From the NCBI GenBank assembly GCA_020051175.1, contig JAGVJJ010000007.1, positions 248,001 to 312,000 on the forward strand: 64,000 bases of DNA. The letters are read 5' to 3'. The notes beneath the pieces are model-generated. The model did not search any database. It saw only the letters and a list, made by a program, of their open reading frames with translations, and was not told the DNA's origin. The DNA is from Bacteroidia bacterium (lineage in GTDB: Bacteria; Bacteroidota; Bacteroidia; 2-12-FULL-35-15). Shown here one piece after another: positions 35,613-44,185 of this stretch. Positions within the stretch are counted from its first letter, which is position 1, and every line of letters begins with the position of its first letter. The position numbers and the translations under genes were made by a program.

Positions 35613-36353
35613 TTAAAAGTTTGTGGCAAATAGGTAAATCAGCATAAATAAAGACATCAAAATCATTAGTAAATCTTCAATGATAGTAATTGTACTCATG
35701 GGTAAATTAAATACATCGCCAAGACAGGCGCATTTAATTTTACGTTTGTTAAGAACGCTTTGAAGCACACCAATAATGCTAATGCTCATTACAATGAGTG
35801 TAACAGCGTTTGTTACTATTGGGAAGAACCCGGTTAAATATGCTATCCCTAACCCAAATTCTATGAAAGCGTATAAATAGCCATAAGCCCTCCATCTTTT
35901 CGCAATAATGTCATAGGTTGAATAGCTGTCAGCAAACCCTCGTAGATTCAAAAGTTTAAAAAAGGAAAAAGCAAGAAAAAAAACAGCCATAAAGTTGTTC
36001 ATCCAATGCATTGCGCTGAACTGGTCTGTCAGTGCTTGAACCAGCAGGGTAGTAATGGTGATATAGGCAAAAATCAGAAGAACTGGTTTATACGTTTGAA
36101 GCCATGTCCTTTGCTCTTCTTCAAAAATTTGTGGAATATTTTCCTGCTTTTCAGATAGCAGATACTTGGGATAGGGTTTTAAAGCCTGCTGTAAAGTAGA
36201 TGTATCAATGTGCTTATTCATTGAAATTTCTGCTTCCCCCTTTTGCAGGTCCACTTTTACAGTGTTTACACCCTTAATTTTTTGGAGTGTTTCCTGGATT
36301 TGTGCCTGACAGCTACTGCATGTCATTCCTGATATTTTATAAGTATGTGTCAT
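35613..36353 (-). CDS. HMA metal-binding domain fused to MauE-like membrane protein
   Basis: This 246-residue fusion has an N-terminal heavy-metal-associated domain with GMTCSSC (Cys12 and Cys15), the motif that binds Cu(I). The C-terminal 150 residues contain four hydrophobic helices and a CACLGDVF segment, typical of the MauE/methylamine utilisation or DoxX-like family of disulfide/redox membrane proteins. The pair suggests metal delivery to or from a membrane thiol system. The following gene is 21 bases away and encodes the His/Met-rich exported protein. Confidence 0.8.
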   Translation of the reverse strand: MTHTYKISGMTCSSCQAQIQETLQKIKGVNTVKVDLQKGEAEISMNKHIDTSTLQQALKPYPKYLLSEKQENIPQIFEEEQRTWLQTYKPVLLIFAYITITTLLVQALTDQFSAMHWMNNFMAVFFLAFSFFKLLNLRGFADSYSTYDIIAKRWRAYGYLYAFIEFGLGIAYLTGFFPIVTNAVTLIVMSISIIGVLQSVLNKRKIKCACLGDVFNLPMSTITIIEDLLMILMSLFMLIYLFATNF

Positions 36354-36430
36354 AATTTATTTGTTTGACACAAAATTACTGCCGCAAAATCAGGTGGCTA
36401 TTATGGAATTTTGTAAAGGATTTGTGAGAT

Positions 36431-36991
36431 TTACAGGTCCTCTATATTTTTGCGCTTATGCTCTTTGTGGGACTTATAAAATGAAGGAGTTAATCCGGTT
36501 ACTTTTTTAAACTGACTGGATAAATATGCAATACTGCTATACCCTAGTTTATCTGCAATTTCGGAAAGGGATAGTTCATCATAAACCAAAAGTTCCTTTA
36601 CTCTTTCTATACGAAGGTTAATATAATACTTCTCAATTGTTATTCCCTCCACTTCTGAAAACAGGTTACTTAAATAATTGTAGTCATAACGCAGTTTATC
36701 AGAAATAAAGTCAGATAAATTAACTTTAATAGTATTATTATGGCTGTGGACAAGCGTTACAAGATTATTTTTTATTTTTTCTATTATGCGGCTTTTTTTG
36801 TCGTCAATCAACTCAAAGCCAAATTGCTTCAAAGCCGCATTTAACCTTTCCATTTGTGATTTTTCGGGCTGATTTCTTGTTTCAATTTCACCCAATTCAA
36901 TACGAAGTGTTTCAATACCTGCTTTTTCAAATTCCGATTTTACAACCAGTTTGCATCGGCTGCAAACCATGTTTTTTATATAAAGTTTCAT
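36431..36991 (-). CDS. AraC-family regulator with N-terminal CxxC metal-binding module
   Basis: The product has 186 residues. Residues 1-75 begin MKLYIKNMVCSRCKLVV, a truncated HMA-like module with Cys10 and Cys13. The C-terminal part is an AraC-type double helix-turn-helix, including IERVKELLVYDELSLSEIAD, LGYSSIAYLSSQFKKVTG and LTPSFYKSHK. Regulators of this shape are found next to metal genes in Bacteroidota. It is the first gene of the unit with the HMA-MauE fusion and the His/Met-rich protein (78 bases to the next gene). Metal-controlled activation is inferred. Confidence 0.8.
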   Translation of the reverse strand: MKLYIKNMVCSRCKLVVKSEFEKAGIETLRIELGEIETRNQPEKSQMERLNAALKQFGFELIDDKKSRIIEKIKNNLVTLVHSHNNTIKVNLSDFISDKLRYDYNYLSNLFSEVEGITIEKYYINLRIERVKELLVYDELSLSEIADKLGYSSIAYLSSQFKKVTGLTPSFYKSHKEHKRKNIEDL

Positions 36992-37354
36992 TTACAGACT
37001 TGAATTTTATGAAGGTAATCAAATTTTCAGTATTCTTTTTTTATCGTGTTTTTGTTGTGTAAACCTATAATTTTAAAGGGTATGAAGCAAAATTAGTGAA
37101 CAAGCTCATTTAAAATACAGTTTGCGCACCGAATTGTTCACTTTAATTTTGATTTTTAATGTACAATATGGTAGTATAAAAATAACAAAAACCCTTCAAA
37201 TAGTGGAATTTGAAGGGTTTTCGTTTACTTGTTTTTATGCGGGCAGCAAGGGACAGATTTCGACCTTTTTTGCTGAAGATTTAGAAAAAATTATAGACTT
37301 TCTTAAACAAAAGTAAAGGAGTGGCAAATATAGGACACACACTTTTACTTATCC
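36992..37354. other. intergenic region with a strong hairpin and gene-end-like remnant
   Basis: No complete gene is seen. A perfect 14-bp stem lies at 37188-37221 (listed separately). After it, a frame ending at 37316 reads GSKGQISTFFAEDLEKII..., which looks like the C-terminal part of a protein without a start, and a nearby stretch has the look of a tRNA 3' end. Both are weak. A minus-strand promoter for the AraC-like gene should lie in the left part. Confidence 0.4.
37188..37221. terminator. strong intergenic hairpin
   Basis: AAAACCCTTCAAAT (37188-37201) pairs perfectly with ATTTGAAGGGTTTT (37208-37221) over 14 bp with a 6-base loop. On the plus strand a TC and then TTTAC run follow. No plus-strand gene precedes it in the window, so it may be the terminator of a lost gene or of the minus-strand gene that ends at 37355. 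Confidence 0.6.
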
Positions 37355-37933
37355 TCAAAGTATAACTTTTCTATATCGGCTTAAATTCAGGTCTTCTTTA
37401 CCTGCTTTCTCATAAAACCGGTCTATTGCATTACATGCCGGATTTCCGGCATTTCCAAAATAATGAACAAACGTAGCTTTATGCAGCTCATTTAAAGATT
37501 TAGCATAAACTTCCTCAAAGAACTCAAGTGTGTTAGAAATATTCCTTCGCACAACACAGGTACAATCATATAATCTTTCTTCCGGCTTTTTCCAGCTATC
37601 TTTGTAAAAGAAATATAAATCCTCCAATAACTCAACCTCAAATTCATGGTTTACTTTTTTATCGCCAAGTTCTCGTTTAATTGAAAAGAAAAGAACAGTT
37701 CCCTTATCAAAAACCTTGTGGAAACTTGTAATTTTTTTATCTAACTTAATTTCAGCCTCCAATTCTTTAGCACTCTTAATTTTCTGCTTTTTTTTACCAG
37801 CAGGTAAAGCCTCAATAAAATCACTTTCTAATGCGACAATGCAAACTTTCGCATTCTCCCTGATACCAATACGATTATTGCTATTAGCTTCATAAAAATG
37901 GCCGTTTTTATATATGAGGTTTTTTGATTGCAT
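37355..37933 (-). CDS. hypothetical protein of the TPR/DUF4145 cassette
   Basis: This 192-residue protein has no signal peptide. It is mixed alpha/beta with a Lys-rich segment (AGKKKQKIKSAKELEAEIK) near residue 50 and a C-terminal CTCVVRRNISNTLEFFEE stretch. I do not recognise the family. It lies 69 bases after the large TPR protein gene on the same strand and is probably co-transcribed with it. In this position it could be a partner of that protein, but there is no motif to show what it does. Confidence 0.55.
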   Translation of the reverse strand: MQSKNLIYKNGHFYEANSNNRIGIRENAKVCIVALESDFIEALPAGKKKQKIKSAKELEAEIKLDKKITSFHKVFDKGTVLFFSIKRELGDKKVNHEFEVELLEDLYFFYKDSWKKPEERLYDCTCVVRRNISNTLEFFEEVYAKSLNELHKATFVHYFGNAGNPACNAIDRFYEKAGKEDLNLSRYRKVIL

Positions 37934-38002
37934 ATTTGAGTTTGAATATAAAAAAAGGGGTTTAACGAACCAAACTATTGTTTTTAGAATATTTGCTGTA
38001 TA

Positions 38003-40747
38003 TCAATTTTTCAAAAGTCTTTCAAGCTCCTGTTCTACAGTTGGGTCTTTAAGTGATGGTTTAAGAGCAACAGCATTATTATAATAATCTTTCCCGTGTG
38101 AATAGTCCTTTGCAGAAAATATATACAATCGAGCCAGAACAATTAAGTTATCACCATTATTGGGATTTAATTCAACAGCTTTCTTTGCGTATTTAAGGGC
38201 AAGGGAGTAATTTGTTACAGAAACATTTATCAGAGATAGTGCATACTGACTATTTAATTCAGCGTGATTAGGGTTTAGGCTAATTGCTTCGTCAAAATAG
38301 TGGGCTGCTTCTTTATAATTCCCTTCCTGATGGTAAATAGTTCCAAGTCCGTAATTCGCACTGAAATTATCCGGGCGCAACCCATACAATTGCAATAACA
38401 GATGTTTCGCTCTGGAGAAATTTCCAAAGTTAAAATAAATTTCGGCCAGGTTTTCCAGGCTGTAGGAATCGTATGGATTTGTTTTAAGTGCTTTTTCAAA
38501 ATAAGAAACCGATTTTTTTAAGTCAGCATATTTTTTGTCAGCCTTCATGTAAAAATATCCCATATTAGCATTGTTGACATAATCCAGAGTATCTTTTTTC
38601 CATCCACGTGTGACAAAATAAAAGGCGCTATCATAATTCATAAGATTAATATAACAGGTAGCGATATGGTTGCATAAAGCCATATCTGAGCTATCAATGC
38701 GGTAAGCTTCTGTAAAAGCCTGAACCGCTTTTTTATAGTCATATTTTTTCATAGCAACCAATCCATCTGCATATTTATTCGAGTAAATATTGGGGGTAGT
38801 CTGATATTTTTTGCTTTTAGTTAAAAAATATTCTCCTTTATCAGGATTTTTCAAATTGCTCTCTGTGTATATATTGGCCAGTATAAAAAGCGTTCTTGCA
38901 TTGGTACTATCTTTACTAAGTACGTCAAGCAGAATTTGTTCTGCTTCTTCTGGTTCTCCAAGATTAAAGGCAAGTATTTGAGCTAAATTAACTTTAGCAA
39001 TAGAATTTGAATCAATAGAAATAGATTTGCGGTACATCTTTTCGGCAGATGGATAATTTTTAAAATACATGCTATTCAGGTCAGCGAGGTATCGCCAGGC
39101 TAAACTACTGGTACTATCATATTGGATGGCCTGTTGCAAAAGTTCTTTTGATTTATCGAAAAGGCCAACTTCTTTGCAGGCAAGCAAATCGGCATAATTT
39201 AATAGTGTATTGACATCCCCCGGTTTGTCCGCTAATGCCTTTTTATAAAATTCTTCTGCTTTCTTATATTCACCGTAATTTCGTAAAGCATTTGCCATTT
39301 TGTTATAACCATAATTCTTATTTACGGTTTGAAGTGAAATAAATTTTTCCATTTCCTTTATGGCTGCGGAATAATTGCCACGAGAAGAATGACAATCCGA
39401 AAGCAGGTCGGCTACGTTTGCTTGTTGAAGTGCAGTAGCAGGATGGGTATCATATAATATGGTAAGTGCTTCATTATACTTTCCTTTTCCCATCATAAAA
39501 TCAGCGAAGGTCAAATCGACAAAACAGGCAACTCCTAATTGTATTCTTGTAGCTGTACTATCGGTTAGGCGCAAAAAGGATTGAATACCCATTTCTTCAG
39601 CCACGCGGTTTTGTGTGCGTGTCATAGTAAACTTTACGTTAACCTGCACACTATCAGCGGCAGATAAAGGTTCATACAGTTCTCCAAAAAGAACAATATT
39701 TGTTTTTTGTTTTATACCCTCAAGAGCAGCGTCATCAAAGGTGGTTACTGGTTTTGTAAAACCTCTGTCAAATAAAACAGTAACAGGTATGTTATTGGCT
39801 TTTATTCTCTGTTGAATGGTGTTTAGCAAGGCATCCTCAAATTTTAATACCATATTTGGATTATCTTGCATAAGCGCTAACGGAAGCATAAGAACACGAA
39901 AAGAATCAATGGTTGCAAGTGATTGATTTGTGCTGCTTTCATTTCTGGCGATTGCCGTGCCTTTCCAACTAAAAAAATAGAATAAAACTGAAAATGCAAA
40001 AACAGTGATTATTCCAAAGGCAAACAATTTACGCCTATAAGTGGTTTTTGTATTTGACGTTTTAGCTTCATCAGCAATTGAAACGATTGCCGACTCTTCT
40101 TTTATTGTTATCGGTTTTTCCTGTTCTTTTTCCTGCTCAAGAGTTTTTAAATGTGATATTGATTGTTTTAATTCTGATGCAAGTTGATTTATTTTGTCGC
40201 TTTCTTCCGATTTTATTTTTGAAAGTGACTCCAAACTTTTTTGAAGCTCTTCCTTTTCTTTTTTTATTTTGTCGAGTTCTTTTTGAAGCCGGGAATTTGA
40301 AGTTTCAGATTTTTCAAGGTGAGGAATGGGAGTGATTGATATTTTTAACTTTTCTGGAACGGGAGTTTTAATATGTTGGGTAAATATCCAGTCAATTAGA
40401 AGCCGTAATGCATTCATAGAAAATTCTGCATGGATTTTTTCTATAGTTGCATCGTGGGCAGCTTCATTGCCGTGAATCTGAATTGTTTCGAGCCAGTTGA
40501 TTATTTTACGCTCCGCAAGATCATTTAAAACCACTGCCCTAATAAGTTCTTTGTACGATTTTCCTTCAGTTTTCTGTATTGCTGTCTTTTCTGGAAAGCG
40601 ATAATAAAATAATAGTTTGCATACGGCTTCGCCACTTTTGCGTATATTCAAGACAGAGTCAGCATAATACCCTTTGTTATAGTGTATAATGGCTGTTTCA
40701 CTCCAATTCACAAGGTCATTAATCTTCGAAGAAAATTTATCATACAT
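38003..40747 (-). CDS. DUF4145-like, coiled-coil, transmembrane, TPR protein
   Basis: The protein has 914 residues and an unusual order of domains. Residues 1-125 resemble DUF4145 (SVLNIRKSGEAVCKLLF, LETIQIHGNEAAHD), a HEPN-related helical domain often found in restriction and defence proteins. Residues 150-215 are a coiled coil rich in Lys and Glu. One membrane helix (241-261) follows. Residues 280-410 are alpha/beta and resemble the TolB-like/FlgO-like segment of some adenylate cyclase TPR proteins. About 12 or more TPR units run from 420 to the end. The last two parts would face the periplasm if the N-terminus is in the cytosol. The function is not known; a sensor in a defence or stress system is one option. 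Confidence 0.7.
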   Translation of the reverse strand: MYDKFSSKINDLVNWSETAIIHYNKGYYADSVLNIRKSGEAVCKLLFYYRFPEKTAIQKTEGKSYKELIRAVVLNDLAERKIINWLETIQIHGNEAAHDATIEKIHAEFSMNALRLLIDWIFTQHIKTPVPEKLKISITPIPHLEKSETSNSRLQKELDKIKKEKEELQKSLESLSKIKSEESDKINQLASELKQSISHLKTLEQEKEQEKPITIKEESAIVSIADEAKTSNTKTTYRRKLFAFGIITVFAFSVLFYFFSWKGTAIARNESSTNQSLATIDSFRVLMLPLALMQDNPNMVLKFEDALLNTIQQRIKANNIPVTVLFDRGFTKPVTTFDDAALEGIKQKTNIVLFGELYEPLSAADSVQVNVKFTMTRTQNRVAEEMGIQSFLRLTDSTATRIQLGVACFVDLTFADFMMGKGKYNEALTILYDTHPATALQQANVADLLSDCHSSRGNYSAAIKEMEKFISLQTVNKNYGYNKMANALRNYGEYKKAEEFYKKALADKPGDVNTLLNYADLLACKEVGLFDKSKELLQQAIQYDSTSSLAWRYLADLNSMYFKNYPSAEKMYRKSISIDSNSIAKVNLAQILAFNLGEPEEAEQILLDVLSKDSTNARTLFILANIYTESNLKNPDKGEYFLTKSKKYQTTPNIYSNKYADGLVAMKKYDYKKAVQAFTEAYRIDSSDMALCNHIATCYINLMNYDSAFYFVTRGWKKDTLDYVNNANMGYFYMKADKKYADLKKSVSYFEKALKTNPYDSYSLENLAEIYFNFGNFSRAKHLLLQLYGLRPDNFSANYGLGTIYHQEGNYKEAAHYFDEAISLNPNHAELNSQYALSLINVSVTNYSLALKYAKKAVELNPNNGDNLIVLARLYIFSAKDYSHGKDYYNNAVALKPSLKDPTVEQELERLLKN

Positions 40748-40890
40748 CTGTAATATATTTTGAACTTTAATTTCAAAAATAAGGAAATTTAGCCTAAAAG
40801 TGCAGATGGTAAGTTATAAGTTCATGATAGTTTGTGATAATATGAAGGAAGCAATAGGGTTTACCTACTTATTTTCTTTATTTTTATTGA

Positions 40891-41466
40891 ATGAAAAAAG
40901 CAAAAGAAAAAACGAGCGACAACCAATCTATAAAGGAAAATAGTATCAAAGACTTACTTAATAATCTATTACAATTAGAAAGCGGTACTCTTTTGCCTGT
41001 TCAACAAGTCATACTAAAAGAAGTCCTCATAAATGACAAAACTTTTGATGAACTTGCAGATTCTTTAAAATTAACTCCGTATATACAAAAGCAAATACTG
41101 AGTACAGGGGTTCTTCGCTTGAACCAGCTGATTAAAGAGTTAGGTAAAAGCCTTGATGCATACTATCGCGTTTCAGAAGAACTAAAAAAGACGAAGGGAT
41201 TACTTCAGGAAACTGGAAATAAACCGCAACCGCAAGTTATGCTTTCTGCAAAGCAAAAGCACGCTCTTTCTTTGCATATTACTAAAGCCGGGTTTTCTAA
41301 ACGATTTATTACAGTTTGTGAATATGCCGGTATTTTCAAAGTTTCCCAACTTGTAAAATACTCAGGTCTGGATTTTCTTCGTCTTCGGGGTTGTGGAAGA
41401 AAATCTATCCGTGAAGTCGAAGATTTTTTTGAGCGGAATGACCTTATTTGGAAAATGGAGTTGTAA
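40891..41466 (+). CDS. sigma4-like HTH plus RNA polymerase alpha-CTD-like protein
   Basis: This 191-residue protein joins two domains. Residues about 33-85 (LLPVQQVILKEVLINDKTFD, ELADSLKLTPYIQKQI) look like sigma-70 region 4 or a related helix-turn-helix. Residues 120-183 resemble the alpha C-terminal domain of RNA polymerase with a helix-hairpin-helix: VSQLVKYSGLDFLRLRGCGR and KSIREVEDFF. It is divergent from the TPR gene with 143 bases between starts. Such a fusion could regulate its neighbours or contact the polymerase. The fold assignments rest on motifs only. Confidence 0.65.
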   Translation: MKKAKEKTSDNQSIKENSIKDLLNNLLQLESGTLLPVQQVILKEVLINDKTFDELADSLKLTPYIQKQILSTGVLRLNQLIKELGKSLDAYYRVSEELKKTKGLLQETGNKPQPQVMLSAKQKHALSLHITKAGFSKRFITVCEYAGIFKVSQLVKYSGLDFLRLRGCGRKSIREVEDFFERNDLIWKMEL

Positions 41467-41720
41467 TTTAACGCTTACGATAAAACCAAAAACGTTTTGG
41501 GTATAAGTAATTTTAGCATTGCCTATATATACTGCAATTGAAAAGATTAATGTAGTAAAGTAAAGTTTGAACATTCTATTGCTTTAATTTTTCGGTGAAT
41601 CTACAATGTTATAATGGCTAAAATGCTTTAAATTCTTTGAAGCAAACCTTTTGTTAGTCAGAGAGATACATATTACTACAAATTCTAAATTTCTTCCAAA
41701 TTGAGTCCTAAATTAGCCAG

Positions 41721-42395
41721 ATGAAAATCCTGATTGTCGAAGACGAAAAAGAACTTGTTAAGGATATTACGGAATATCTGTCAGGGGAAAATTACTTGTG
41801 TGAAGCTGCGTTTTCCTATAAACAGGCCGCAGAAAAAATAGCACTGTATAATTACGATTGTGTTCTTTTAGATTTAATGCTTCCGGGTGGTGATGGGCTG
41901 CAACTGCTGCAATTGTTAAAGCAGAATAACAGGAATAGCGGAGTAATTATTATTTCCGCCAAAAACGCAACCGAAGACAAAGTAAAAGGCTTACAAATCG
42001 GTGCTGACGACTATCTTGCCAAACCCTTTCACCATTCGGAGCTTGCAGCGCGGATATACTCTGTTATTCGCAGAAAACAGTTTGACAACTCAAACTTTAT
42101 TAAGCACAATGAAATAGCCGTTGATTTGCTTGCCAAAACAGTGAAGGTAAAAAAGCAGGAAATAAACCTTACAAAAAAGGAATTTGATTTGCTTTTGTTC
42201 TTTATCGGAAATAAAAACAAAGTTATTTCTAAAAGTGCATTAGCAGAGCATCTTTCAGGAGATATTGCAGATATGTTCGATAGCCACGACTTCGTTTATG
42301 CACATGTTAAAAATTTAAAGAAGAAGCTGACAGACGCAGGATACGACAATTATTTAAAAACAGTTTACGGAACTGGTTATAAGTGGGAAATATGA
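41721..42395 (+). CDS. OmpR-family response regulator
   Basis: The protein (224 residues) has a receiver with Glu/Asp at the start (KILIVEDEKEL), the phospho-accepting Asp51 in VLLDLMLPGGDG, and Lys in DDYLAKPFHHSEL. The C-terminal half is a winged helix with INLTKKEFDLLLFFI and TVYGTGYKWEI. It is the first gene of an operon with its histidine kinase, overlapping it by 4 bases (ATGA). A PepSY protein and a TonB receptor follow and may be its targets. Confidence 0.9.
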   Translation: MKILIVEDEKELVKDITEYLSGENYLCEAAFSYKQAAEKIALYNYDCVLLDLMLPGGDGLQLLQLLKQNNRNSGVIIISAKNATEDKVKGLQIGADDYLAKPFHHSELAARIYSVIRRKQFDNSNFIKHNEIAVDLLAKTVKVKKQEINLTKKEFDLLLFFIGNKNKVISKSALAEHLSGDIADMFDSHDFVYAHVKNLKKKLTDAGYDNYLKTVYGTGYKWEI

Positions 42396-43678
42396 GCAAG
42401 TTGTTAAATAAACCGTTTAAAGCATTCACTATCTATGCACTTGTTGTTTTGGTATGTAGTGTGCCCGTTTATTACATGGTTGTTGATTCTATTTGGCTGG
42501 AAGAGTTGGACGAACACAATCTTATAATCAAAGAACGAATTGAAAACCGGTTTAATACTATTGAAATCAATGAAGCCGAACTGGAAAACATCCTTAAAAT
42601 ATGGAATTTATTACAACCTGGAACGCAAATCATTGCTTCAAATTTGCCGGAAGTAAAGGCTGATAGTATTTATACAACAAGAAGAACAAATGCGTATTCC
42701 TCTGTAAATGAAATTGACCGTTTTAGAGGGCTTTCATCATGTATCTACATTAATAAAAAGCCATATCATTTAACTATTGAAACAAACGTAGAAGAAGCAG
42801 ACGAAACGTTTTTGGCAATCACATTGGTTACTTTTTTATTCTTTAGCTTGCTTGTTGCTGGTTTTATAGTGCTGAACCGTAGAATTGCGAAAAAAATATG
42901 GCAACCCTTCCGAAATACCCTTAACAAGGTTAAATCCTTTAACCTCCTTACTGATAAAAATATTGAATTTGAAAAATCGGGAATTGAAGAATTTGAGGAA
43001 TTGAACACTGAATTAAGTAAGCTAATAGAACGAAATATCTTAATTTTTAACCAGCAAAAGGCTTTTATTGAGAATGCTTCGCACGAATTACAAACACCTT
43101 TAGCCATTTTGAAATCTAAAGTTGAAATGTTGCTTCAAAACAAAGACCTTACAGAGAAGCAATCCGAACTTATTAACTCAATAAATACTCCTCTTTCAAG
43201 GGTTACACGTATTAATAAAAATCTGCTATTACTTGCAAAAATTGAAAATAACCAGTTTGCGGAAGGAGAACATATAGATTTGACAACGATTTTGAATGAA
43301 AATTTAGAATTACTTGCTGACTATATTGAGGCCAAAGGGATTACAATTGAGAAAAAAATTAGTAATCCCATAAGAGTCTTCTCAAATAAAACCTTACTGG
43401 AAATCTTGCTAAACAACCTGCTGATAAATGCGATTACGCACAACAGCGTGAACGGTAAAATACATATTGATTGTGTTGAAAAGAGATTAACAGTTTCCAA
43501 TACCGGAAATAGTGAGTTGAGCAGTAACACATTATTCAAACGCTTTTCTATTTCTTCTTCTGAAACAACCAATAGCGGGCTTGGTCTTTCAATAGCAAAG
43601 GAAATTTGTGCCCGTTATAATTGGCAAATTAACTATACATTCCAAAATAATCTGCATTCTTTTTCTATTTGGTTCTGA
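42392..43678 (+). CDS. membrane sensor histidine kinase
   Basis: The kinase has 428 residues from the ATG at 42392, which overlaps the regulator's stop; a GTG at 42383 would add 3 residues. Two membrane helices (about 11-31 and 145-165) enclose a periplasmic sensor of about 110 residues. A HisKA domain follows with the phospho-accepting His in ENASHELQTPLAIL. The ATPase domain has LNNLLINAITHN and SGLGLSIAKEICARY. The C-terminal region is complete. The periplasmic sensor has no motif I recognise. Confidence 0.88.
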   Translation: MSKLLNKPFKAFTIYALVVLVCSVPVYYMVVDSIWLEELDEHNLIIKERIENRFNTIEINEAELENILKIWNLLQPGTQIIASNLPEVKADSIYTTRRTNAYSSVNEIDRFRGLSSCIYINKKPYHLTIETNVEEADETFLAITLVTFLFFSLLVAGFIVLNRRIAKKIWQPFRNTLNKVKSFNLLTDKNIEFEKSGIEEFEELNTELSKLIERNILIFNQQKAFIENASHELQTPLAILKSKVEMLLQNKDLTEKQSELINSINTPLSRVTRINKNLLLLAKIENNQFAEGEHIDLTTILNENLELLADYIEAKGITIEKKISNPIRVFSNKTLLEILLNNLLINAITHNSVNGKIHIDCVEKRLTVSNTGNSELSSNTLFKRFSISSSETTNSGLGLSIAKEICARYNWQINYTFQNNLHSFSIWF

Positions 43679-43746
43679 AATTCAAAATTCCTTCTAAATC
43701 GGTTCACATCTTTGTTGCATTAATTATTTACTAAAAAAAGAAAGCA

Positions 43747-44181
43747 ATGAAAAAACTAACAGTAATGTTTGTAGCAATGGTAATTGTATCATTTGGCTAC
43801 GCTCAAAAAATTGCAGAGAAAGAAGTACCGGCAGCAGTTAAATCCGCTTTTCAAAAACAGTTCCCCAATGTTACAGATGTGGACTGGGAGAAAGAAAAGG
43901 GGAATTATGAAGTTGAATTTGAAATCAAAGAAACTGAATATTCGGTTTTACTTGATGCCTCGGGAACTATCATTGAAACAGAGATGGAAATAAACGTTGA
44001 TGCACTTCCTTCAAATGTAAGGGACTATATTTCTAAAAACCATGCCGGTCAAAAAATAAAGGAAGCGGCTAAAATCAGTGATACAAAAGGAACAATAACC
44101 TATGAAGCGGAAATTAAAGGCAAAGACCTGATTTTTGACAGTAATGGGAATTTTGTTAAAGAAGTAAGTAATAAAGATTAA
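43747..44181 (+). CDS. PepSY-like exported protein
   Basis: The product of 144 residues has a signal peptide (MKKLTVMFVAMVIVSFGYAQ). The mature part has two PepSY-like (DUF2874) repeats, with the patterns AVKSAFQKQFPNVTDVDWEK and NVRDYISKNHAGQKIKEAAK, each followed by beta strands. PepSY-like proteins are periplasmic and bind peptides or inhibit proteases. It lies 68 bases after the kinase gene and 4 bases before the TonB receptor gene, in one transcript. Confidence 0.82.
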   Translation: MKKLTVMFVAMVIVSFGYAQKIAEKEVPAAVKSAFQKQFPNVTDVDWEKEKGNYEVEFEIKETEYSVLLDASGTIIETEMEINVDALPSNVRDYISKNHAGQKIKEAAKISDTKGTITYEAEIKGKDLIFDSNGNFVKEVSNKD

Positions 44182-44185
44182 GATA

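Noticed and set aside
37230-37270. Stretch that resembles the 3' end of a tRNA on the minus strand
   Set aside because: The T-loop pattern is imperfect and no matching D-arm, anticodon arm or acceptor partner can be found.
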